A stretch of 64,000 nt of DNA from Petrolisthes cinctipes. Its lineage: Eukaryota > Arthropoda > Malacostraca > Decapoda > Porcellanidae. Under the pieces are notes generated by a model that saw only the letters and a list, made by a program, of their open reading frames with translations, was not told the DNA's origin and made no database searches. Below are positions 13,045-25,364 of the stretch, in pieces (position 1 is the stretch's first letter; every line of letters starts with the position of its first letter). The position numbers and the translations under genes were made by a program. Where the stretch lies: the NCBI GenBank assembly GCA_033782935.1, contig JAWQEG010000516.1:496001-560000 (forward strand), given 5' to 3'.

Positions 13045-14714
13045 ATTTTTTGGGTGTTTTGAGCCTGAATTTGAGATATAAACGGGTACAGAAGATGCAT
13101 GCACATATCGACTTTGGCCCCCAAAATATCGATTTTTAGCATGTTTTGGGCCTGTATTTTAAAAATACTCTAACACGGAGTAGACATGTACAGATCGCTT
13201 TTGGGACCCAAAAATATCGAATTTTCGGGTGTTTTGAGCCTGAATTTAAGATATAAACGGGTACAGAAGAAGCATGCACATTTCGACTTTGGACACCTAA
13301 AATATCGATTTTTAGCATGTTTTGAGCTTATATTTTGAAAACATTCTAGCACTGAGTATGCATGTACAGATCGCTTAAGGGACCCAAAAATATGGAATTT
13401 TCGGGTGTTTTGAGCCTGAATTTGAGATATAAACGGGTACAGAAGATGCATGCACATTTCGACTTTTTGCAGCTAAAATATCGATTTTGAGCATGTTTTG
13501 GGTCTGTAACTTGAAAACATTCTAGCAAGAAGTAAGCATGTACAGATTGCTTCTGGGACCCAAAAATATCGAATTTTCGAGTTTTTTGAACCAGAATATG
13601 GGATATAGACGGGTACAGAAGATGCATACACATATTGACTTTGGGCAGCAAAAATATCGATTTTGAGCATGTTTTAGGCCTGTATTTTGAAAATACTCTA
13701 ACACGGAGTATGCATGTACACATTGCTTTTGGGACCCAAAAATATCGAATATTCGGGTGTTCTGAGTTTGAATTTGAGATATAAACGGGTACAGAAGATG
13801 CATGCACATATCGACTTTGGGCACCTAAAATATCGATTTTGAGCATCTTTTGGGCCTGTATTTTGAAAATACTATAGCACGGTGTAGACATGTACAGATC
13901 GCTTCTGGGACACAAAAATATCGATTTTTTGGGTGTTTTGAGCCTGAATTTGAGATATAAACGGGTACAGAAGATGCATGCACATATCGACTTTGGGACC
14001 CAAAATATCGATTTTTAGTATGTTTTGGGCGTATAATTTGAAAATATTGTAGCACTGAGTAGGCATGTACAGATCGCTTCAGGGACCCAAAAATATCGAA
14101 TTTTCGGGGGTTTTGAGCCTGAATTTGGGATATAACCGGGTACAGATTGTGCATGCACATATCGACTTTTTGCACCTAAAATATCGACTTTGAGCATGTT
14201 TTTGGTATGTATATTGAAAACATTCTAGCAAGGAGTAGGCATGTACAGATCGCTTCTGGGACCCTAAAATATCGAATTTTCTGGTGTTTTGAACCTGAAT
14301 TTGGGATATAGACGGGTACAGAAGATGCATACACATATCGACTTTGGGCACCTAAAATATTGATTTTGAGCATGTTTTGTCCCTGTATTTAGAAAATACT
14401 CTAACTCGGAGTAGGCATGTACAGATCGCTTCTGGGGCACAAAAATATTGATTTTTTGGGTGTTTTGAGCCTGAATTTGAGATATAAACGGGTACAGAAG
14501 ATGCATGCACATATCGACTTTGGGCACCTAAAATATCGATTTTTAGTATGTTTTGGGCCTGTATTTTAAAAATACTCTAACACGGAGTAGACTTGTACAG
14601 ATCGCTTCTGAGACCCAAAAATATCGAATTTTCGGGTGTTTTGAGCTTGAATTTGAGAAATAAACGGGTACAGAAGATGCATGCACATATCGACTTTTTG
14701 CATTTAAAATTTCG
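12994..14714 (+). repeat. Segmental duplication, copy 2 of the 6154-bp pair
   Basis: This is the partner of 6840-8560. It runs straight into the copy-2 block of the 2461-bp duplication, so the join near 14700-14715 is a junction of two separate duplication events. Confidence 0.84.
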
Positions 14715-15505
14715 ATTTTGAGCATGTTTTGGGTTTTGTATCTTGAAAATACTCAAACACGGTGTAGACATGTACAGATCGCTTCTGGGACACAAAAATA
14801 TCGATTTTTTGGGTGTTTTGAGCCTGAATTTGAGATATAAACGGGTACAGAAGATGCATGCACATATCGACTTTGGCACCCAAAATATCGATTTTTAGTA
14901 TGTTTTGGGCGTATAATTTGAAAATATTTTAGCACTGTGTAGGCATGTACAGATCGCTTCTGGGACCCAAATAAATCGAATTTTCGGGTGTTCTGAGCCT
15001 GAATTTGAGATATGAACGAGTACAGAAGATGCATGCACATATTGACTTTGGGCACCTAAAATATCGATTTTAAGCATGTTTTGGGCCTGTATTTTGAAAA
15101 TACTCTAACATGGTGTAGACATGTACAGATCGCTTCTGGGACACAAAAATATCGATTTTTTGGGTGTTTTGAGCCTGAATTTGAGATATAAACGGGTACA
15201 GAAGATACATGCACATATCGACTTTGACACCCAAAATATCGATTTTTAGTATGTTTTGGGCGTATAATTTGAAAATATTCTAGCACTCAGTAGGCATGTA
15301 CAGATCGCTTTTGGGACCCAAAAATATCGAATTTTCTGGTGTTATGAACCAGAATTAGGGATATACACGGGTACAGAAGATGCATACCCATATTGACTTT
15401 GGACACCTAAAATATCGATTTTGAGCATCTTTTGGGCCTGTATTTTGAAAATGCTCATATACGGTGTAGACATGTACAGATCGCTTCTGGGACACAAAAA
15501 TATCG
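14697..15505 (+). repeat. Duplication copy 2, offset 2461
   Basis: This is the partner of 12236-13044. It keeps the rare TATGAACCAGAATTAGGG and GCATCTTTTGGGCCTG variants and differs at a few bases per monomer. Confidence 0.82.
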
Positions 15506-17229
15506 AATTTTCGGGTGTTTTGAGCCAGAATTTGGGATATAACCGGGTACAGAAGATGCATGCACATATCGACTTTTTGCACCTAAAATATCGATTTTGA
15601 GCATGTTTTGGGTCTGTATCTTGAAAACATTCTAGCAAGGAGTAGGCATGTACAGATCGCTCCTGGGACCAAAAAATACCGAATTTTCGGGTGTTTTGAA
15701 CCTGAATTTGGAATATAGACGGGAACAGAAGATGCATACACATATTGACTTTGGGCACATAAAATATAGATTTTCAGCATGTTTTGGGCCTGTATTTTGA
15801 AAATACTTTAACACGGAGTAGGCATGTACAGATCGCTTCTGGGACACAAAAATATCGAATTTTCGGGTGTTTTGAGCCAGAATTTGAGATATAAACGGAT
15901 ACAGAAGATGCATGCACATATCGACTTTTTGCACCTAAAATATCGATTTTGAGCATGTTTTGGGTCTGTATCTTGAAAACATTCTAGCAAGGAGTCGGCA
16001 TGTACAGATCGCTTCTGGGAACCAAAAAATACCGAATTTTCGGGTGTTTTGAACCTGAATTTGGGATATAGACGGGTACAGAAGATGCATACACATATTG
16101 ACTTTGGGCACCTAAAATATAGATTTTCAGCATGTTTTGGGCCTGTATTGTAAAAACATTGTAGCACTGAGTATGCATGTGCAGATTGCTTAAGGGACCC
16201 CAAAATATCGAATTTTCGGAGTTTTGAGCCTGAATTTGAGATATCAACGGGTACAGAAGATGCACGCACATATCGACTTTTTGCACTTAAAATATCGATT
16301 TTCAGCATGTTTTGGGTCTGTATCTTGAAAACATTCTAGCAAGAAGTAGGCATGTACAGATCGCTTCTGGGACCCAAAAATATCAAATTTTCTGGTGTTT
16401 TGAACCTGAATTTGAGATATAAACGGGTACAGAAAATGTATGCACATACCGACTTTTTGCACTTAAAATATCGATTTTTTAGCATGTTTTGGCCCTGTAT
16501 TTTAAAAACACTCTAACACGGAGTATGCACGTACAGATCACTTCTGGGACCCAAAAATATTGAATTTTCGGGTGTTTTGAGCTTGAATTTGAGATATAAA
16601 CGGGTACAGAAGATGCATGCACATATAGACTTTGGGCACATAAAATATCGATTTTTATTATGTTTTGGGCCTGTATTTTAAAAATACTCTAACAGGTAGT
16701 AGACATGTACAGGTCGCTTTTGGGACACAAAAATATCGAATTTTCGGGTGTTTTGAGCCTGAATTTGAGATATAAACGTGTACAGAAAATGCATGCACAT
16801 ATCGACTTTTTGCACTTAAAATATCGATTTTGAGCATGTTTTGGGTCTGTATCTTGAAAATACTCAAACACGGTGTAGACATGTTCAGATCGCTTCTGGT
16901 ACCCAAGAATATCGAATTATCGGGGGTTTTGAGCCAGAATTTGGGATATAACCGGGTACAGAGGATGCATGCACATATCGACTTTGGGCACCTAAAATAT
17001 CGATTTTGAGAATGTTTTGGGTCTGTATCTTGAAAACATTCTAGCAAGGAGTAGGCATGTACAGATCGCTTCTGGGACCCAAAGATATCGAATTTTTGGG
17101 TGCTTTGAACCTGAATCTATGATATAGACGGGTACAGAAGATTCATAGACATATTGACTTTGGGCACCTAAAATATAGATTTTCAGCATGTTTTGGGCCT
17201 GTATTTTGAAAATACTTTAACACGGAGTA
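15506..17229 (+). repeat. Satellite segment without an obvious long partner
   Basis: About ten monomers of mixed types. It includes a partial TTAAGGG-type module (GTGCAGATTGCTTAAGGGAC at about 16170) and units with ATATAGATTTTCAGC. I did not find a multi-kb partner for it by eye, and nothing other than satellite is seen. Confidence 0.75.
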
Positions 17230-19450
17230 GGCATGTACAGATCGCTTCTGGGACCCAAAAATATCGAATTTTCTTGTGTTTTGAGCCTGAATTTGAGATA
17301 TAAACGGATACAGAAGATGCATGCACATATCGACTTTTGGCACCTAAAATATCGATTTTGAGCATGTTTTGGGCCTGTATTTTGAAAATACTCTAACACG
17401 GAGTAGGCATGTACAGATCGCTTCTGGGACACAAAAATATCGATTTTTTGAGGGTTTTGAGCCTGAATTTGAGATGTAAACGGGAACTGAAGATGTATGC
17501 ACATATCGACTTTGGACACCTAAAATATCGGTTTTTAGCATGTTTTGAGCCTACATTTTGAAAACACTCTAGCACTGAGTATGCATGTACAGATCGCTTA
17601 ACGGACCCAAAAATATGGAATTTTCGGGTGTTTTGAGCTTGAATTTGAGATATAAACGGGAACAGAAGATGCATACACATTTTGACTTTTCGCACCTAAA
17701 ATATCGATTTTGATCATTTTTTGGGTCTGTATCTTGAAAACATTCTAGCAAAGAGTAGCCATGTACAGATCGCTCCTGGGACCCAAAAATATCGAATTTT
17801 CGGGAGTTTTGAGCCTGAATTTGATATACAACCGGGTACAGAGAATGCATACACATATTGACTTTGTGCACCTAAAATATCAATTTTTTAGCATGTTTTG
17901 GGCCTGTATTTTAAAAACACTCCAACACGGAGTATACATGTACAGATCGCTTCTGGGACCCAAAAATATCGAATTTTCGGAGTTTTGAGCCTTAATTTGA
18001 GATATAAATGGGTACAGAAGATGCATGCACATATCGACTTTTTGCACTTAAAATATCGATTTTGAGCATGTTTTGGGTCTGTATCTTGAAAACATTCTAG
18101 CAAGGAGTAGCCATGTACAGATTGCTTCTGGGACCCAAAAATATCGAATTTTCTGGTGTTTTGAACCAGAATTAGGGATATACACGGGTACAGAAGATGC
18201 ATACACATAATGACTTTGGGCACATAAAATATCGATTTTCAGCATGTTTTGGGCCTGTAATTTAAAAACACTCTAACACGGAGTATGCACGTACAGATCG
18301 CTTCTGGGACCCAAAAATACCGAATTTTCTGGTGTTTTGAACCTGAATTTGGGATATACACGGGTACAGAAGATGCATACACATATCGACTTTAGGCACC
18401 CAATATATCGATTTTAAACATATTTTGGGCCTGTATTTTTAAAATACTCTAACACGGAGTAGGCATGTACAGATCGCTTCTGGGACACAAAGATATCGAT
18501 TTTTTGGGTGTTTTGAGCCTGAATTTGAGATATAAACGGGTACAGAAGATGCATGCACATATCGACATTAGCACCCAAAATATCGATTTTTAGTTTGTTT
18601 TGGGCGTATAATTTTAAAATATTCTAGCACTGAGTAGGCATGTACAGATCGCTTCTGGAACCCAAAAATATCGAATTTTCGGGGGTTTTGAGCCAGAATT
18701 TGGGATTTAACTAGGTACAGAGGATGCATGCACATATCGACTTTTTGCACTTAAAATATCGATTTTGAGCATGTTTTGGGTCTGTATCTTGAAAACATTC
18801 TAGCAAGGAGTAGGCATGTACATATCGCTTCTGGGACCCAAAAATATCGAATTTTCGGGCGTTTTGAACCTGAATTTGGGATCTACACGGGTACAGAAGA
18901 TGCATACACATATTGACTTTGGCACCTAAAATATAGATTTTCAGCATGTTTTGTTCCTGTATTTTGAAAATACTTTAACACGGAGAAGGCATGTACAGAT
19001 CGCTTCTGGGACCCAAAAATATCGAATTTTCGGATGTTTTGAGCCTGAATTTGAGATATAAACGGGTACAGAAGATGCATGCACATATCGACTTTTTGCA
19101 CCTAAAATATCGATTTTGAGCGTGTTTTGGGACTGTATCTTAAAAACATTCTAGCAAGAAGTAGGCATGTACAGATTGCTTCTGGGACCCAAAAATATCG
19201 AATTTTCGGGTGTTTTGAGCCTGAATATAAGATATAAATGGGTACAGATGATGCATACACATATTGACTTTGGGCAGCTAAAATATCGATTTTCAGCATG
19301 TTTTAGGCCTGTATTTTAAAAATACTCTAACGAGGAGTATGCATGTACAGATGGCTTTTGGGACCCAAAAATAGCGAATATTCGGGTGTTTTGAGTCTGA
19401 ATTTGAGACATAAACGGGTACAGAAGATGCATGCACATATCGACTTTGGG
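17230..19450 (+). repeat. Tandem duplication copy 1, offset 2813 then 2638
   Basis: It matches 20043-22086. The offset is 2813 bp up to about 18735 and 2638 bp from about 18941, so copy 1 contains one extra monomer (about 175 bp) near 18740-18940. Shared rarities are GAATTTTCTTGTGTTTTG at the start, GATTTTTTGAGGGTTTTG, GTAAACGGGAACTGAAG, and CTAACGAGGAGTATGCATG at the right. Confidence 0.88.
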
Positions 19451-20042
19451 CACCCAAAATATCGATTTTGAGCATATTTTGGGCCTGAATTTTTAAAATA
19501 CTCTAACACGGAGTAGACACGTACAGATCGCTTCTGGGACACAAAAATATCGATTTTTTTGGGTGTTTTGAGCCTGAATTTGAGATATAAACGGGTACAG
19601 AAGATGCATGCACATATCGACTTTGGGCACCCAAAATATCGATTGTTAGCATGTTCTGAGCCTCTATTTTGAAAACATTCTTGCACTGAGTATGCATGTA
19701 CAGATCGCTCCTGGGACCCAAAAATATTGAATTTTCGGGTGTTTTGAGCCTGAATTTAAGATATAACCGGGTACAGAGAATGCATACACATATTGACTTT
19801 GTGCACTAAAATATCAATTTTCAGCATGTTTTGGGCCTGCATTTTAAAAACACTCTAACACGGAGTATGCATGTACAGATCGCTTCTGGGACACAAAAAT
19901 ATCGAATTTTCGGAGTTTTGAGCCTGAATTTGAGATATAAACGGATACAGAAGATGCATGCACATATTGACTTTGGGCACCTAAAATATCGATTTTGACC
20001 ATGTTTTGGGCCTGTATCTTGAAAAAATTCTAGCAAGGAATA
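19451..20042 (+). repeat. Spacer monomers between the two 2.8-kb copies
   Basis: About three monomers. They include the GATTTTTTTGGG seven-T variant and a unit with ACAGAGAATGCATACAC, CATATTGACTTTGTGCAC and ATATCAATTTTCAGC. Close relatives of the latter are at about 29390-29560, 39440-39600 and 61800-61960. Confidence 0.75.
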
Positions 20043-22086
20043 GGCATGTACAGATCGCTTCTGGGACCCAAAAATATCGAATTTTCTTGTGTTTTGAGCC
20101 TGAATTTGAGATATAAACGGATACAGAAGATGCATGCACATATCGACTTTGGGCACCTAAAATATAGATTTTGAGCATGTTTTGGGCCTGTATTTTGAAA
20201 ATACTCTAACACGGAGTAGGCATGTACAGATCGCTTCTGGGACACAAAAATATCGATTTTTTGAGGGTTTTGAGCCTGAATTTGAGATGTAAACGGGAAC
20301 TGAAGATGTATGCACATATCGACTTTGGACACCTAAAATATCGGTTTTTAGCATGTTTTGAGCCTACATTTTGAAAACACTCTAGCACTGAGTATGCATG
20401 TACAGATCGCTTAACAGACCCAAAAATATGGAATTTTCGGGTGTTTTGAGCTTGAATTTGAGATATAAACGGGAACAGAAGATGCATACACATATCGATT
20501 TTTCGCACCTAAAATATCGATTTTGATCATTTTTTGGGTCTGTATCTTGAAAACATTCTAGCAAGGAGTAGCCATGTACAGATCGCTCCTGGGACCCAAA
20601 AATATCGAATTTTCGGGAGTTTTGAGCCTGAATTTGATATACAACCGGGTACAGAGAATGCATACACATATTGACTTTGTGCACCTAAAATATCAATTTT
20701 TTAGCATGTTTTGGGCCTGTATTTTAAAAACACTCCAACACGGAGTATACATGTACAGATCGCTTCTGGGACCCAAAAATATCGAATTTTCGGAGTTTTG
20801 AGCCTTAATTTGAGATATAAATGGGTACAGAAGATGCATGCACATATCGACTTTTTGCACTTAAAATATCGATTTTGAGCATGTTTTGGGTCTGTATCTT
20901 GAAAACATTCTAGCAAGGAGTAGCCATGTACAGATTGCTTCTGGGACCCAAAAATATCGAATTTTCTGGTGTTTTGAACCAGAATTAGGGATATACACGG
21001 GTACAGAAGATGCATACACATAATGACTTTGGGCACATAAAATATCGATTTTCAGCATGTTTTGGGCCTGTAATTTAAAAACACTCTAACACGGAGTATG
21101 CACGTACAGATCGCTTCTGGAACCCAAAAATACCGAATTTTCTGGTGTTTTGAACCTGAATTTGGGATATACACGGGTACAGAAGATGCATACACATATC
21201 GACTTTAGTCACCCAATATATCGATTTTAAACATATTTTGGGCCTGTATTTTTAAAATACTCTAACACGGAGTAGGCATGTACAGATCGCTTCTGGGACA
21301 CAAAGATATCGATTTTTTGGGTGTTTTGAGCCTGAATTTGAGATATAAACGGGTACAGAAGATGCATGCACATATCGACATTAGCACCCAAAATATCGAT
21401 TTTTAGTTTGTTTTGGGCGTATAATTTTAAAATATTCTAGCACTGAGTAGGCATGTACAGATCGCTTCTGGAACCCAAAAATATCGAATTTTCGGGGGTT
21501 TTGAGCCAGAATTTGGGATTTAACCAGGTACAGAGGATGCATGCACATATCGACTTTTTGCACCTAAAATATCGATTTTCAGCATGTTTTGTTCCTGTAT
21601 TTTGAAAATACTTTAACACGGAGAAGGCATGTACAGATCGCTTCTGGGACCCAAAAATATCGAATTTTCGGATGTTTTGAGCCTGAATTTGAGATATAAA
21701 CGGGTACAGAAGATGCATGCACATATCGACTTTTTGCACCTAAAATATCGATTTTGAGCGTGTTTTGGGACTGTATCTTAAAAACATTCTAGCAAGAAGT
21801 AGGCATGTACAGATTGCTTCTGGGACCCAAAAATATCGAATTTTCGGGTGTTTTGAGCCTGAATATAAGATATAAATGGGTACAGATGATGCATACACAT
21901 ATTGACTTTGGGCAGCTAAAATATCGATTTTCAGCATGTTTTAGGCCTGTATTTTAAAAATACTCTAACGAGGAGTATGCATGTACAGATGGCTTTTGGG
22001 ACCCAAAAATAGCGAATATTCGGGTGTTTTGAGTCTGAATTTGAGACATAAACGGGTACAGAAGATGCATGCACATATCGACTTTG
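20043..22086 (+). repeat. Tandem duplication copy 2
   Basis: This is the partner of 17230-19450, lacking one monomer. Similarity ends near 22086, where CTTTGGCACCCAAAATATCG replaces CTTTGGGCACCC. Confidence 0.87.
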
Positions 22087-24390
22087 GCACCCAAAATATC
22101 GATTTTTAGTATGTTTTGGGCGTATAATTTGAAAATATTCTAGCACTGAGTAGGCATGTACAGATCGCTTCTGGGACCCAAAAATATCGAATTTTTGGGT
22201 GTTTTGAGCCTGAATTTGAGATATAAACGGATACAGAAGATGCATGCACATATTGACTTTGGGCACCTAAAATATCGATTTTGACCATGTTTTGGGCCTG
22301 TATCTTGAAAAAATTCTAGCAAGGAATAGGCATGTACAGATCGCTCCTGGGACCCAAAAATATCGAACTTTCGGATGTTTTAAACCTGAATTTGGGATAT
22401 AGACGGATACAGAAGATGCTTGCACATATCGACTTTGGGCACCTAAAATATGGTTTTTGAGCATGTTTTGGACCTGTATTTTGAAAATACTCTAAAACGG
22501 AGTAGGCATGTACAGATCGCTTCTGGGACCCAAAAATATCGAATTTTCGGGTGTTTTGAGCCTGAATTTGAGATATAAATGGGTACAGAAGATGCATACA
22601 CATATTGACTTTGGGCAGCTAAAATATCGATTTTCAGCATGTTTTAGGCCTGTATATTAAAAATACTCTAACGAGGAGTATGCATGTACAGATGGCTTTT
22701 GGGACCCAAAAATAGCGAATATTCGGGTGTTTTGAGTCTGAATTTGAGACATAAACGGGTACAGAAGATGCATGCACAAATCGACTTTGGGCACCCAAAA
22801 TATCGATTTTGAGCATATTTTGGGCCAGAATTTTTAAAATACTCTAACACGGAGTAGACACGTACAGATCGCTTCTGGGACACAAAAATATCGAATTTTT
22901 TTGGGTGTTTTGAGCCAGAATTTGAGATATAAACGGGTACAGAAGATGCATGCACATATCGACTTTGGGCACCCAAAATATCGATTTTTAGCATGTTCTG
23001 AGCCTATATTTCGAAAACATTCTTGCACTGAGTAGGCATGTACAGATCGCTTCTGGGACACAAAAATATCGAATTTTCGGAGTTTTGAGCCTGAATTTGA
23101 GATATAAACGAGTACAGAAGATGCATGCACATATCGACTTTTTGCACCTAAAATATCGATTTTGAGCATGTTTTGGGCCTGTATCTTGAAAACTTTCTAG
23201 CAAGAAGTAGGCATGTACAGATTGCTTCTGAGACCCAAAAATATCGAATTTTCGAGTGTTTTGAACCTGAATTTGGGATATAGACGGGTAAAGAAGATGC
23301 ATACACATATTGACTTTGGGCAGCTAAAATATCGATTTACATCATGTTTTAGGCCTGTATTTTGAAAATACTCTAACACGGAGTATGCATGTACAGATGG
23401 CTTTTGAGACACAAAAATATCGAATATTCGGGTGTTTTGAGTCTGAATTTGAGATATAAACGGGTACAGAAGATGCATGCACATATCGACTTTGGCACCC
23501 AAAATATCGATTTTTAGTATGTTTTGGGCGTATAATTTGAAAATATTCTAGCACTGAGTAGGCATGTACAGATCGCTTCTGGGACCCAAAAATATCGAAT
23601 TTACGGGGGTTTTGAGCCAGAATTTGGGATATAACCGGGTACAGAGGATGCATGCACATATCGACTTTTTGCACCTAAAATATCGATTTTGAGCATGTTT
23701 TGGGTCTGTATTTTGAAAACATTCTGGCAAGGAGTAAGCATGTACAGATCGCTTCTGGGACCCAAAAATACCGAATTTTCTGGTGTTTTGAACCTGAATT
23801 TGAGATATAAACGGGTACAGAAGATGCATACACATATTGACTTTGGGCACCTAAAATATAGATTTTCAACATGTTTTAAGCCTGTATTTTGAAAATACTT
23901 AACACGGAGAAGGCATGTACAGATCGCTTCTGGGACCCAAAAAAATCGAATTTTCGGATGTTTTGAACCTGAATTTGGGATATAGACGGATACAGAAGAT
24001 GCATGCACATATCGACTTTTTGCACCTAAAATATCGATTTTGATCATGTTTTGGGTCTGTATCTTGAAAACATTCTAGCAAGAAGTAGGCATGTACAGAT
24101 TGCTTCTGGGACCCAAAAATATCGAATTTTCGAATGTTTTGAACCTAAATTTGGGATATAGACTGGTACAGAAGATGCATACAAATATTGACTTTGGGCA
24201 CCTAAAATATCGATTTTGAGCATGTTTTGGGTCTGTATCTTGAAAACATTCTTGCAAGGAGTAGGCATGTACAGATCGCTTCTAGGACCCAAAAATACCG
24301 AATTTTCTGGTGTTTTGAACCTGAATTAGGGATATACACGGGTACAGATGATGCATACACATATTGAATTTGGGCACCTAAAATATAGAT
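22081..24390 (+). repeat. Duplication copy 1 of the 6.5-kb pair
   Basis: It matches 28591-30900. The offset steps from 6510 to 6334 (about 22411-23020), then to 6509 (23197-23690) and 6511 (24030-24390). Each large step is one monomer gained or lost in one copy. Shared rarities are AGATGCTTGCACATATCG with AAAATATGG, TCTAACGAGGAGTATGC, GATTTACATCATG (GATTTACATGATG in copy 2), and GTTTTGGGCGTATAATTTG. Confidence 0.82.
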
Positions 24391-25364
24391 TTTCAGCATG
24401 TTTTAAGCCTGTATTTTGAAAATACTTTAACACGGAGAAGGCATGTACAGATCGCTTCTGGGAACCAAAAATATCGAATTTTCGGGTGTTTTGAGCCTGA
24501 ATTTGAGATATAAACGGATACAGAAGATGCATGCACATATTGACTTTGGGCACCTAAAATATCGATTTTGAGCATGTTTTGGGCCTGTATTTTGAAAATA
24601 CTGTACCACGGAGTAGGCATGTACAGATCGCTTCTGGGACACAAAAATATGGATTTTTTGGGTGTTTTGAGCCTGAATTTGAGATATAAACGGGTACAGA
24701 AGATGCATGCACATATCAACTTTGGACACCTAAAATATCGATTTTTAGTATGTTTTGGGCCTGTATTTTAAAAATACTCTAACACGGAGTAGACATGTAA
24801 TGATCGCTTTTGGGACCCAAAAATATCGAATTTTCGGGTGTTTTGAGCCTGAATTTGAGATATAAACGGGTACAGAAGATGCATGCACATATCGACTTTT
24901 TGCACCTAAAATATCGATTTTGATCTTGTTTTGGGTCTGTATCTTGAAAAAATTCAAGCAAGGAGTAGGCATGTACAGATCGCTCCTGGGACACAAAAAT
25001 ATCGAATTTTCGGGGATTTTGAACCTGAATTTGGGATATAGACGGATACAGAAGATGTATGCACATATCGACTTTGGGCACCTAAAATATCGATTTTGAG
25101 CATGTTTTGGACCTGTATTTTAAAAATACTCTAACACGGAGTAGGCATGTACAGATCGCTTCTGGGACCCAAAAATATCGATTTTTCGAATGTTTTGACC
25201 CTGAATTTGGGATATAGACGGGTACAGAAGATGGATACACATATTGACTTTGGGCAGCTAAAATATCGATTTTCAGCATATTTTAGGCTTGTATTTTGAA
25301 AATACTCTAACACGGAGTATGCATGTACAGATGGCTTTTGGGACCCAAAAATATCGATTATTCG
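24391..25364 (+). repeat. Satellite segment related to 41.8-42.1 kb
   Basis: About five to six monomers. The unit with ACTGTACCACGGAG, AAATATGGATTTTTTGGG and GACATGTAATGATCGC at 24596-24805 is also seen at 41865-42070, 44503-44708 and 45910-46115. These four places share a rare monomer order. Confidence 0.8.

Noticed and set aside
19555..19565. Runs of six to seven T (GATTTTTTTGGG) as terminators or retrotransposon tails.
   Set aside because: They are length variants of the TCGATTTTTTGGG monomer type, without a stem or flanking target duplications.
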